NCBI RefSeq assembly: GCF_008704555.1
Contig: NZ_CP023702.1
Location: 3,286,001 to 3,350,000 of the forward strand
Reading direction: 5' to 3'
Origin: Streptomyces nitrosporeus
GTDB lineage: Bacteria; Actinomycetota; Actinomycetes; Streptomycetales; Streptomycetaceae
Length of the DNA stretch: 64,000 bases
Positions 26,719-34,251 of the stretch are shown here, one piece after another. The stretch's first letter is position 1; the number at the start of each line of letters is the position of its first letter. The position numbers were made by a program, and so were the translations under genes. The notes under the pieces were generated by a model. That model was not told the DNA's origin. It was given only the letters and a program-made list of their open reading frames with translations, and did not search any database.

Positions 26719-27654
26719 TCAGGAGTGGCCCAGGTCCTCCGTGGGACCGTCCGCCCGGGCCGGTACGGAACCGGAGTCCTCGGCCGGGCGCAGCGCGTAC
26801 TCGTCCACCCGCCAGGTGTCCAGGGCGTGCGGCACCGGCTTCGGCGGTTTCGGCATCACGGCGGCCTCGGAGTGCCCGCCGCAGCCGTACGCCAGCGAGA
26901 CCACACGCCCGTCGGCCGGGGCGAACTCGTTGGCGCACACCCCGAACGCCTGCCGCAGCGAACCGGCCATCGGCACCAGGAACGCACAGGTCACACAGGT
27001 CGCCGGGGCGGCCTGGGCCATCGGGGTCCGGGGGCCGAACTCCTCGTCCCACCGGTCCGCCGCCAGCTGCAGCCCGTACCGGGACAGCACCCGCGCACGC
27101 CGCATCCCCAGCTCTTCGGCGATCGCGGCGATCTCACCCCGGCCGGACCGCGCGGGCCGGGTCGTCAGCTCGGCGTCCTCCAGGTCGGCGAGGTCCTCGA
27201 TCTCCCCGGTCAGCCCGGCGACCGCCGAGTTCGGCGGCGCCTCGTCCTCACCGGTCCAGCCGGGCTCCAGCCGGGGGTCCTCCGCCTCGGTGGGCAGCAG
27301 GTCGCCGGGGCCCATGTCGCCGGGCCGCAGCCGTTCGCTCCACGGCACCCACTCCGGGGCGAGGAGCGCGTCGGAGCCCGGCAGCAGCACCGTTTCGTCG
27401 AGGGTGACCTTCTTCGCCCGGGACGCGCGGGCGACGGTCACCGCCCAGCGCCAGCCCCGGTAGCCGGGGTCCTCGCACTCGAAGTAGTGCGTGACGACCC
27501 GGTCACCCTCGGAGACGACCGCCACGTGCTCGCCCACCACACCGGGTGCGGCGGCCTCCTCGGCGGCCTCCCGGGCCAGGTCTACCGCTTCGGCGCACAG
27601 GCGGTCGGGGGCGGGGGTACGGGCCGTACGGCTTCGCGTCGTCGCAGCACTCAC
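26719..27654 (-). CDS. DUF3027 protein
   Basis: Soluble protein of 311 residues belonging to the actinobacterial DUF3027 family. Landmarks are HYFECEDPGYRGWRWAVTVA, VLLPGSDALLAPEWVPWSER, SRYGLQLAADRW and a Cys cluster (CVTCAFLVPM, FGVCANEF, YGCGGHSEA) that might bind a metal. GTG start. The function is unknown. Conserved pairing with the sacsin-like ATPase downstream would suggest a joint role, which is inference. Confidence 0.85.
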   Translation of the reverse strand: MSAATTRSRTARTPAPDRLCAEAVDLAREAAEEAAAPGVVGEHVAVVSEGDRVVTHYFECEDPGYRGWRWAVTVARASRAKKVTLDETVLLPGSDALLAPEWVPWSERLRPGDMGPGDLLPTEAEDPRLEPGWTGEDEAPPNSAVAGLTGEIEDLADLEDAELTTRPARSGRGEIAAIAEELGMRRARVLSRYGLQLAADRWDEEFGPRTPMAQAAPATCVTCAFLVPMAGSLRQAFGVCANEFAPADGRVVSLAYGCGGHSEAAVMPKPPKPVPHALDTWRVDEYALRPAEDSGSVPARADGPTEDLGHS

Positions 27655-28225
27655 AGGTCTCGCTTCTCTCCATACGCCGTCTCACGAGCGCGCCTGCAGC
27701 CCATCGATGTCCGATTTCGGCTGTCACCGGTGCGGGCGGAGCGGACCTGGGGGCCGCGTCGACGTCCACACCCGTGGTGCCTGCCTCAGGGCTGTCCCGT
27801 GGGACGGCCCCTCGGGCGCGCCTTCTGCCACCCATTCTGCGGGATCGCGAAGATGCGCGCGGCCAAGAACAATCGCCGGTGGCGCGTGACAGCACGCTAC
27901 CCTCTCCGCCGCCCGGCGCCCACCTGCCCGTCCCGAAGAGGACCGAACCCGGCGTGACCCGGCCCCGGCGACGGGCGGGCCGGACCGGGGGACCGGGCGG
28001 GCCGGGCCCGGGAAACCGCACGGTCCGGGACCGGGGAGCCGGGCGGACCGGGCGGACCGGGGAGCCGCACGGACCGGGTCACGGAACCGCACGGGCATCG
28101 CGGCGCGCGGGGCGGGGAGGGCCGGGCCGGGCTGCCGTCCGGCGCGGCGGCGACTCGCCCGACGGGGCGGGCACCGCCGCGCCCGGCCCGGGCCATGGGT
28201 TCGGGACGGCGGACGGTGGGGCACT
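27655..28225. other. Non-coding divergent region with G-rich repeats
   Basis: The 571 nt between the DUF3027 and MFS genes hold no convincing gene. The stretch 27955-28090 is a low-complexity run of GGACCGGG and GGGCGGACC words. The part nearest the DUF3027 gene should carry its promoter. No tRNA, riboswitch or mobile element is visible. Confidence 0.5.
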
Positions 28226-29683
28226 ATGACTCACGTGGCTGCCGCCAGGTCGTCCGACGGCTCCGGTCCCCTCCGCAGGGCGGGCCGGACGGTCGGTCAT
28301 GCCCTGTGCGCCCCCTTCTCGGGCACCGCGCGGGGCATCAGGAAGGCGACCCACGCCCACGGCGCCGGGGAGTCCGGTCTCGGCAAGCTGATCGAACTGC
28401 ACGCGGTCAACGGCGCGGGCGACGTCATGATCACCGTCGCGCTCGCCTCCACCGTCTTCTTCTCCGTGCCGACGGACGAGGCCCGCGGGCGGGTCGCCCT
28501 CTACCTCGCCGTCACGATGGCCCCCTTCACCCTGCTCGCCCCGGTGATCGGCCCGCTGCTGGACCGGCTGCCGCACGGCCGGCGCGCCGCGATGGCGGGG
28601 GCGATGCTCGCCCGGGCCGTCCTCGCGCTCGCCATGTCGGGGGCGGTCGCCACGGGCGGCCTGGAGCTCTACCCGGCGGCCCTGGGGGTACTGGTCTGCT
28701 CCAAGGCGTACGGGGTGGTGCGCAGCGCCGTCGTGCCGCGCCTGCTGCCCCCGCGCTTCTCCCTGGTGAAGGCCAATTCCCGGGTCACCCTCGCGGGGCT
28801 GCTGGCCACGGGGGTGGCCGCCCCGGTCGGGGCGGGTCTCCAGGCCCTCGGATCCGCGTGGCCGCTCTACGGCGCCTGCGCGGTCTTCGCCGGCGGTACG
28901 GTCCTGGCCTTCACCCTGCCGCGGAAGGTCGACTCCGCCAAGGGCGAGCGGCGGGCCCGGCTGGCCCCGCTCGGCGAGGAGAGCCGGCCGCCCCCCTCGC
29001 GTACGAAGACCCCGGCCGGGCCGGGCAGCGTCCGCAGCGACCTGTGGAAGGGCCGCCGGGGCCGGAAGGACCGGCGGGAGCGGCCGCCCGGGCTGCGGTC
29101 CGTCGGCCCGGCCGTCCTGCACGGCCTCCAGGCAAACGCCGCGCACCGCGCGCTCTCCGGTTTCCTCATCTTCTTCCTGGCGTTCCTGCTGCGCGAGCAC
29201 CCGCTGGCCGGGCAGAGCGCCGCCGTGTCCCTGGGCATCGTCGGGGTCGCGGCCGGGGCGGGCAACGCCTGCGGTACGGCGGTGGGCTCCTGGCTGCGGG
29301 CACGCGGACCCGAGATGATCGTCGCGATGGTCCTGGGCCTCGCACTGGGCGTCGCGGTACTCGCCGCCGTGTTCTTCAGCACCGTGCTGGTCGCCGCGCT
29401 GGCGGCGGTCGCCGGCTTCACCCAGGCCCTGTCGAAGCTGTCCCTGGACGCCATGATCCAGCGGGACGTGCCGGAGGAGGTGCGGACCTCGGCGTTCGCC
29501 CGGTCCGAGACCCTCCTCCAGATGTCCTGGGTGCTCGGCGGTGCCGTCGGGATCGTGCTGCCGCTCAACGGGGTGCTCGGCATGGCGGTCGCCGCCGGGA
29601 TCCTGGCCCTGGGCGCGGGCACCTCCGTACGGGGCCTGTTGAACGCCGCGCGGCGCGGCTCACCGCACCCCCGCGTGGCGTGA
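28226..29683 (+). CDS. MFS transporter
   Basis: Membrane protein of 485 residues with about 11-12 hydrophobic segments. An unusual feature is a long basic cytoplasmic loop (about 230-295, many Arg/Lys/Pro) between the two halves. The loop motif GPLLDRLPHGRRAAM between helices 2 and 3 is the MFS signature; a second conserved stretch is LSLDAMIQRDVPEEVRTSAF, common in MFS proteins annotated next to DUF2771. It is followed closely by the DUF2771 lipoprotein (27 nt). Substrate unknown. Confidence 0.85.
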   Translation: MTHVAAARSSDGSGPLRRAGRTVGHALCAPFSGTARGIRKATHAHGAGESGLGKLIELHAVNGAGDVMITVALASTVFFSVPTDEARGRVALYLAVTMAPFTLLAPVIGPLLDRLPHGRRAAMAGAMLARAVLALAMSGAVATGGLELYPAALGVLVCSKAYGVVRSAVVPRLLPPRFSLVKANSRVTLAGLLATGVAAPVGAGLQALGSAWPLYGACAVFAGGTVLAFTLPRKVDSAKGERRARLAPLGEESRPPPSRTKTPAGPGSVRSDLWKGRRGRKDRRERPPGLRSVGPAVLHGLQANAAHRALSGFLIFFLAFLLREHPLAGQSAAVSLGIVGVAAGAGNACGTAVGSWLRARGPEMIVAMVLGLALGVAVLAAVFFSTVLVAALAAVAGFTQALSKLSLDAMIQRDVPEEVRTSAFARSETLLQMSWVLGGAVGIVLPLNGVLGMAVAAGILALGAGTSVRGLLNAARRGSPHPRVA

Positions 29684-29697
29684 ACGGCGACGACCGA

Positions 29698-29703
29698 TAA
29701 CCT
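29698..29703 (+). promoter_or_regulatory. -10 element of a leaderless promoter (DUF2771 gene)
   Basis: TAACCT lies 7 nt upstream of the ATG at 29711, with no Shine-Dalgarno, inside the short gap after the MFS gene. Confidence 0.45.
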
Positions 29704-29710
29704 TCGGCGC

Positions 29711-30193
29711 ATGACCGTTGCGTTCTTCTCCGGTAAGGGCCGTCGAATCGGCGTCGCTCTTGGTGCCGTGTCCGCGGGACTCCTTGTCCTGTCCGCCTGC
29801 GACAAGCCGACGCCGCTCGCCACCGTGACGGTCGGCGACAACTCGGTGAGCACCGAGGCCGCCTGCTACAACGACGGCAACGCCCTGAAGGAGTCCTCGA
29901 TCGAGGGCTGCCTCAACAAGAAGGCGGACAAGACCGTCGAGGTCGCCATGGACGACAAGGTCCGCTTCGGCGTCGACCCGGAGATCGCCGACCACGGCTG
30001 GACCCTGTTCATCAACGGCCAGCAGGCCGAGCAGGAGCCGTACAAGAAGACCTACCGGTCGATCCCCGGCAGCGCCTTCTTCGCCAGCCAGACCGGCGAG
30101 ACCACGGCGGACAAGACGCAGGTCAGCATCGTCGAGACGCAGGGCCAGAAGCTCACCGGCATCTGGCACTTCCAGCTCGAGAAGACCTCCTGA
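29711..30193 (+). CDS. DUF2771 lipoprotein
   Basis: Lipoprotein of 160 residues with signal peptide and lipobox LSAC (Cys30). The mature part (PLATVTVGDNSVSTEAACYND, GCLNKKADKTVEV, GWTLFINGQQ) fits the DUF2771 family of actinobacteria; two further Cys could form a disulphide. Function unknown. It sits between an MFS gene and the futalosine-pathway pair and may share a transcript with mqnB-mqnD (28 nt gap). Confidence 0.85.
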   Translation: MTVAFFSGKGRRIGVALGAVSAGLLVLSACDKPTPLATVTVGDNSVSTEAACYNDGNALKESSIEGCLNKKADKTVEVAMDDKVRFGVDPEIADHGWTLFINGQQAEQEPYKKTYRSIPGSAFFASQTGETTADKTQVSIVETQGQKLTGIWHFQLEKTS

Positions 30194-30221
30194 CCCCCGA
30201 CCCGAGCTGAGGACCACCGCC

Positions 30222-30917
30222 GTGCGGGTGCTCGTCGTGACCGCCGTCCCGGCCGAACGGGACGCGGTCACCCGTGCTTTCGGGGGCGGGTTTGGGGTGC
30301 GCCGGGTGCCGGGCGGCGAGCTGCACCGGGCCGGGCCCTTCGACGTGACCGCGGGCGGGGTGGGACCGGCCGCCGCGGCGGCGGCCACCGCCTTCGCCCT
30401 GGCCGGCGCGCCCGCCGGTGAACCGTACGGCCTGGTCGTGTCCGCGGGCATCGGGGGCGGCTTCGCGCCCGCCGCGCCCGTCGGGTCCCTGGTGGTGGCC
30501 GACACGATCGCCGCCGCCGACCTGGGCGCCGAGACCCCGGACGGTTTCGTGCCCGTCACCGGGCTCGGTTTCGGCCGGGACCGCTTCGTGCCGCCCGCCC
30601 CGCTCGTCCGGGAGGTCGCCAGGGCCACCGGCGCCGTACGAGGCACGGTCCTCACCGTCTCGACCGTGACCGGCAGCACCTCCTCCGCGGCGGCGCTGCT
30701 GACCGCACATCCCGGAGCCGTCGCCGAGGCCATGGAGGGCTTCGGCGTCGCGGAGGCCGCCGACCGGGCCGGGCTGCCGGTACTGGAGCTCCGGACCGTC
30801 TCGAACGCGGTCGGGCCGCGTGACCGGGACGCCTGGCGCATCGGCGAGGCGCTGGCCGCGCTCACCGACGCGTTCGGGAAGACCGCACCCGTAGTGGAAG
30901 GCTGGATCCAGCGATGA
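30222..30917 (+). CDS. mqnB: Futalosine hydrolase
   Basis: Nucleosidase of the futalosine menaquinone pathway, cleaving (aminodeoxy)futalosine to release the dehypoxanthinyl product. 231 residues, PNP/UDP phosphorylase-type fold: VVTAVPAERDAV at the N-terminus, SAGIGGGF, TVTGSTSSAAAL, EAMEGFGVAEAA with the substrate-binding Glu, and a catalytic Asp region RTVSNAVGPRDRDAW. GTG start at 30222. Overlaps mqnD by ATGA, so the two are translationally coupled. Confidence 0.95.
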   Translation: MRVLVVTAVPAERDAVTRAFGGGFGVRRVPGGELHRAGPFDVTAGGVGPAAAAAATAFALAGAPAGEPYGLVVSAGIGGGFAPAAPVGSLVVADTIAAADLGAETPDGFVPVTGLGFGRDRFVPPAPLVREVARATGAVRGTVLTVSTVTGSTSSAAALLTAHPGAVAEAMEGFGVAEAADRAGLPVLELRTVSNAVGPRDRDAWRIGEALAALTDAFGKTAPVVEGWIQR

Positions 30918-31816
30918 CCGACACGACCGACACCGCCCCCCTCGCCCCGGCCGGGGGCCCCGTCCCGGACAGCCGGCTGCGGATCGCCTTCTCGCCGTGC
31001 CCGAACGACACGTTCGTCTTCGACGCCCTGGCGCACGGCAGGGTCCCCGGCGCGCCCGCCCTCGACGTGACCTTCGCCGACATCGACCTCACCAACGGCA
31101 TGGCCGAGCGCGGCGAGTTCGACGTGCTGAAGGTCTCCTACGCCGTACTGCCGTGGGTGCTGGACGAGTACACCCTGCTGCCGTGCGGCGGGGCGCTGGG
31201 ACGGGGCTGCGGGCCGCTGGTCCTCACCCGGGAAGCCGGCACGGACCTGACCGGGAGGACGGTGGCCGTACCGAGCGAGCGTTCCACCGCCTACCTGCTG
31301 TTCCGGCTGTGGGCGGCCGAGGTGGTGCCCGGGGGCGTGGGCGAGATCGTCGTCATGCCGTTCGACGAGATCATGCCCGCCGTACGTGACGGCCGGGTGG
31401 ACGCCGGCCTCGTCATCCACGAGGCCCGTTTCACCTACCGGAACTACGGGCTGCACAGCCTCGCCGACATGGGCGAGCACTGGGAGTCGACCACCGGTCT
31501 GCCGATCCCGCTGGGCGCGATCATCGCCAAGCGGTCGCTGGGCGGGCAGCGGCTGAAGGAGCTCGCGGACGCCGTCCGCACCTCGGTACGGATGGCGTGG
31601 GACGACCCGGAGCGCTCACGGCCCTACGTCCTGGAGCACGCCCAGGAGATGGACCCCGCCGTCGCCGACCAGCACATCGGGCTCTACGTCAACGAGTTCA
31701 CCGCCGACCTCGGCGAGGACGGCCACGCGGCGATCCGCGGCCTGCTGACCCGGGCCGCGGCCGAGGGCCTGGTGCCCGCGCTCGCCCCGGACGCCCTGAC
31801 GTTCGCCGGCTCCTGA
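30914..31816 (+). CDS. mqnD: 1,4-dihydroxy-6-naphthoate synthase
   Basis: Final ring-forming enzyme of the futalosine pathway, converting cyclic dehypoxanthinylfutalosine to 1,4-dihydroxy-6-naphthoate. 300 residues, periplasmic-binding-protein-like fold. Family motifs: IAFSPCPNDTFVFDALAHG, DIDLTNGMAERGEFDVLKVS, VPSERSTAYLL, GLVIHEARFTY with catalytic His and the C-terminal HIGLYVNEFTADLGE. Starts within the mqnB stop codon. Menaquinone made by this route replaces the MenF-MenE route, as in Streptomyces. Confidence 0.96.
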   Translation: MTDTTDTAPLAPAGGPVPDSRLRIAFSPCPNDTFVFDALAHGRVPGAPALDVTFADIDLTNGMAERGEFDVLKVSYAVLPWVLDEYTLLPCGGALGRGCGPLVLTREAGTDLTGRTVAVPSERSTAYLLFRLWAAEVVPGGVGEIVVMPFDEIMPAVRDGRVDAGLVIHEARFTYRNYGLHSLADMGEHWESTTGLPIPLGAIIAKRSLGGQRLKELADAVRTSVRMAWDDPERSRPYVLEHAQEMDPAVADQHIGLYVNEFTADLGEDGHAAIRGLLTRAAAEGLVPALAPDALTFAGS

Positions 31817-31899
31817 CCCCGCCCGTCCGTTCCGGGACCCTCCGCCTCCCGGCCCGCCGGACACCGGGCCCCGGCCTCCTCGGACGGCCTGCCACGCGA

Positions 31900-31944
31900 C
31901 CGGGGCCGCCCCCGCTCCGCGTCGCGGGGCTGGGGCGGCCCCGG
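31900..31944. terminator. Perfect 13-bp stem-loop between mqnD and the cold-shock gene
   Basis: CCGGGGCCGCCCC (31900-31912) and GGGGCGGCCCCGG (31932-31944) are exact inverse arms with a 19-nt loop, placed between convergent genes. Confidence 0.75.
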
Positions 31945-32008
31945 AGGCGGGCCTGCGGGCGGGGCGCCGCGCCGAAGGGGTGCGGGTGCTCCCCGGCGGC
32001 GGGCCCGG

Positions 32009-32392
32009 TCAGACGTCCAGCTGGTCGGCGACCGCGCGCAGCAGGCCCGCGATCTTCGCCCCGGCGGCCTTGTCGGGGTACCGGCCGCGCTCCAGCAACG
32101 GGGTGATGTTCTCCAGGACCGTCGTCAGGTCCTGCACGATCGACGCCAGCTCGTCGGGCTTGCGCCGCTGGGCCGCGGCGACGGACGGCGTGGGGTCCAG
32201 GACGACGACGGACAGCGCCTGGTCGCCGCGCTGGCCGGCGACCACGCCGAACTCGACGCGCTGACCGGGCTTGAGAGCGTCGACACCGGCCGGGAGTACG
32301 GACGAGTGGACGAAGACGTCGTCACCGTCGTCGCGCGAAAGAAAGCCGAAGCCCTTTTCCGAATTGAACCATTTGACCTTACCCGTGGGCAC
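32009..32392 (-). CDS. Cold-shock protein with C-terminal extension
   Basis: RNA-binding protein of 127 residues. Residues 1-66 are a cold-shock domain: [20 protein letters not shown] (RNP1) and DVFVHSSVL (RNP2). A helical tail of about 60 residues follows ([20 protein letters not shown] to [10 protein letters not shown]), longer than classical CspA at about 67 residues. GTG start at 32392. The leader contains an 18-bp palindrome (32461-32478) and a short run of CTCGTC/CTCGTA words just before the start. It likely acts as an RNA chaperone; the tail may mediate oligomerisation. Confidence 0.92.
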   Translation of the reverse strand: MPTGKVKWFNSEKGFGFLSRDDGDDVFVHSSVLPAGVDALKPGQRVEFGVVAGQRGDQALSVVVLDPTPSVAAAQRRKPDELASIVQDLTTVLENITPLLERGRYPDKAAGAKIAGLLRAVADQLDV

Positions 32393-32460
32393 GTCTGTCC
32401 TCGTCCTCGTACTCGTAGGTGGGGCGGGCGAGCCGCAGAACGGCTCCGGATAGCAATACA

Positions 32461-32478
32461 GCGGGTCCCGTGACCCGC
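32461..32478. promoter_or_regulatory. Palindrome between cold-shock and membrane-protein genes
   Basis: GCGGGTCCCGTGACCCGC has perfect 7-bp arms around CCGT. It lies about 70 nt upstream of the cold-shock start and 80 nt upstream of the divergent membrane-protein start; it may be an operator or the -35 region of either. Confidence 0.4.
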
Positions 32479-32547
32479 CGGGACCAAGGCTAGTGGTCGA
32501 AGGGCACGGGACAAGACGTCGCCGAACGGTTCCGTTCCGCTGGGAAC

Positions 32548-32553
32548 TACCCT
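32548..32553 (+). promoter_or_regulatory. -10 element of a leaderless promoter
   Basis: TACCCT lies 6 nt upstream of the GTG at 32560 and no Shine-Dalgarno is present. Confidence 0.45.
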
Positions 32554-32559
32554 GGCCGG

Positions 32560-32796
32560 GTGACTACTACTCCTTCCGGCGCAGGCGACCGGCTCGTACA
32601 GGTCGGCACGATCATCTTCTTCATCGGCGCGCTGGCCACGCTCGTCACCGTGGCCCCGCTGTTCCTGGGGACCGATCCGTTCCCGTCCGTGGCTTATGCG
32701 GTGTGCATGCTGATGGGCCTGGGTTTCCTGGTCGCCGCCGCCGGGGTGGTCCGGTCGGTCTGGAAGAGCTCCCCCAAGCGCGCCGCCACCCGCTGA
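32560..32796 (+). CDS. Small membrane protein, two helices
   Basis: Protein of 78 residues. Two hydrophobic helices ([20 protein letters not shown] and [20 protein letters not shown]) are joined by a short loop GTDPFPS; the C-terminal tail SSPKRAATR is basic and should be cytoplasmic. No domain recognised. GTG start of a probable leaderless message; convergent with the HAD gene. Confidence 0.75.
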   Translation: MTTTPSGAGDRLVQVGTIIFFIGALATLVTVAPLFLGTDPFPSVAYAVCMLMGLGFLVAAAGVVRSVWKSSPKRAATR

Positions 32797-32806
32797 CCGG
32801 AGCGGT

Positions 32807-33436
32807 TCAGGCCATTCCGGGACGTGCCGCCCAGGTGTTCAGCCAGGCCGCGAACCCGGTGAGATTTGGCAGGATCACGTCGGCGCCCGCGGCCAGCAGC
32901 GCTTCCCCGTCGCACGGCCCGGTGGTGACGCCGACGGAGAGCGCGTTCGCGGCACGGGCTCCACGGACGTCCCCGGTGTGGTCGCCGACGTATATCCGCG
33001 CACCGTGCTCCAGGAGCGCCTCCGCCTTGCGCTCGGCCCAGAGCCCGCCGATCAGCACGTCCGGCGTGATCCCGAGGTGCGCCAGGTGCAGCTTGGCGTT
33101 CGGTTCGTACTTGGCGGTGACCACCATCGCCCGTCCGCCGAGCGCCTGGACCGCGGCGACGGCCTCACGGGCGCCGGGCAGGGCGGTCGTCGGGGTGATC
33201 GCGCGGCCGGGGTAGAGCGCGCGGTAGCGGTCGGCGGCCTCGGCGATCCGCGCGGCCGGGAACCAGTGGGCCAGCTCCTCCTCCAGTGGCGGACCGAGCC
33301 GGGTCACGGCCAGGTCCGCGTCGACGTGCACCCCGGTCTCCGCGGAGAGGGCCAGGTAGGCGGCCTTGATGCCGGGCCGGGAGTCGATGAGTGTCATGTC
33401 GAGGTCGAAACCGACCGTCAGGGGCTGTGAGGGCAT
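32807..33436 (-). CDS. HAD-family hydrolase
   Basis: Phosphatase-like enzyme of 209 residues. HAD motif I is FDLDMTLIDSRPG (nucleophile Asp and acid Asp), motif II is VVTAK (Thr for Ser/Thr), the motif III Lys is in AERKAEALLEHG and motif IV is YVGDHTGDVRGA. A helical cap domain lies between motifs I and II, as in phosphoglycolate phosphatase-like enzymes. The ATG at 33436 starts the conserved MPSQPLTVGFDLD; the longer frame upstream is Arg/Pro-rich. Substrate unknown. Confidence 0.9.
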   Translation of the reverse strand: MPSQPLTVGFDLDMTLIDSRPGIKAAYLALSAETGVHVDADLAVTRLGPPLEEELAHWFPAARIAEAADRYRALYPGRAITPTTALPGAREAVAAVQALGGRAMVVTAKYEPNAKLHLAHLGITPDVLIGGLWAERKAEALLEHGARIYVGDHTGDVRGARAANALSVGVTTGPCDGEALLAAGADVILPNLTGFAAWLNTWAARPGMA

Positions 33437-33548
33437 GCGTCCATTGTGCCGAGCGCCCCGGAGCGGGCGGCGGACGGGCCGTACGGGCCCGTACGGCATG
33501 CTCGGCAGGCACCCCCGATCCCGCCTCCCCTTCCTCCGCCCCCCCCTT

Positions 33549-33583
33549 CTTCCCGCTTCCCGCTTCCCGCTTCCCGCTTCCCG
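33549..33583. repeat. Heptanucleotide microsatellite (CTTCCCG x5)
   Basis: Five perfect head-to-tail copies of CTTCCCG end 2 nt before the GAGGA Shine-Dalgarno of the following gene. Changes in copy number would alter the distance between promoter and ribosome site without touching the frame. Confidence 0.9.
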
Positions 33584-33597
33584 CCGAGGAACGACCG

Positions 33598-34203
33598 TTG
33601 ACCCCTCACTCCCTGGCCTTCTACGTCCACACCGTCACCACCGGGACCGTCCTCGGCCTCCGCCCGGAGGACACCCCCGAGCAGGTCGCCGCCGTCCTGG
33701 GAACGGACTTCGCCGAGAACCGCTCGGGCTCCCGGGCCATGGGGCGCGACTACGGCCTGGCCGAGTTCTCCTGGCACCGCGCCCGCGGGGACCAGCCCTG
33801 GTCGGGGCACCACTTCAGCCTGCAGGTGCACCGGCTCGCCCACCGCGCCCGCACCCGCGCCCTCCCCGGCGAGGCGTTGCGCACCCGGTACGGGCGGTTC
33901 GCCCCCCGGCTCCGCTTCGAGAAGCTCCGGCGGCTCCTGAACGCGCGCGGTGTTCCTCTGGTGGAGATCCCGGAGTACCCGGGGAACACGCCGTACTACC
34001 GGACGTTCTGGCAGCCCCGCTCCGGGGTGGCCGTCTCCTTCGTCGCCGTGCACGGGGAGTACAGCACGCCCGGCACCCTCCGGCCCGGCGACGTGTACAG
34101 GATCCAGGCCCCGGTGACCGCCCCGGAGGTGGAGCTGCGGCGCGCACGGGCGGGAGAGCACGGCGCACAGGGCGGCCCGGGCGGTCCGACGGCCCGCGCA
34201 TAG
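33598..34203 (+). CDS. Hypothetical protein
   Basis: Soluble protein of 201 residues with no recognised domain. It is rich in Arg and aromatic residues, with stretches LRPEDTPEQVAAVLG, FSWHRARGDQPWSGHHFSLQ and YYRTFWQPRSGVAVSFVAVH. The TTG at 33598 is chosen since GAGGA lies 7 nt upstream and the frame before it is only microsatellite. Homologous proteins in Streptomyces often sit alone; no operon partner is clear. It ends 49 nt before the siderophore operon but probably has its own transcript. Confidence 0.7.
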   Translation: MTPHSLAFYVHTVTTGTVLGLRPEDTPEQVAAVLGTDFAENRSGSRAMGRDYGLAEFSWHRARGDQPWSGHHFSLQVHRLAHRARTRALPGEALRTRYGRFAPRLRFEKLRRLLNARGVPLVEIPEYPGNTPYYRTFWQPRSGVAVSFVAVHGEYSTPGTLRPGDVYRIQAPVTAPEVELRRARAGEHGAQGGPGGPTARA

Positions 34204-34224
34204 ACTCAGCCAAGCCTTACCTGA
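34201..34224 (+). promoter_or_regulatory. Iron-box-like operator over a -10 element
   Basis: TAGACT (34201-34206) is a likely -10. It is followed immediately by TCAGCCAAGCCTTACCTGA (34206-34224), which matches 12 of 19 positions of the DmdR1/IdeR consensus TTAGGTTAGGCTAACCTAA, with the best agreement in the right half (GCCTTACCT). The site would cover the transcript start of the siderophore operon, expected for iron repression. Confidence 0.6.
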
Positions 34225-34251
34225 CTGTCCTCGCTCACCCGATTGGTTCCG

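Noticed and set aside
23328..27407. 1359-codon open frame on the plus strand
   Set aside because: It lies opposite the sacsin-like and DUF3027 genes; the translation is Arg/Gly/Pro-rich shadow sequence without domains, while the minus strand has clear family motifs.
27724..28224. Arg/Pro-rich frames in the 571-nt gap upstream of the MFS gene
   Set aside because: All frames are low-complexity products of GGACCGGG repeats without start signals.
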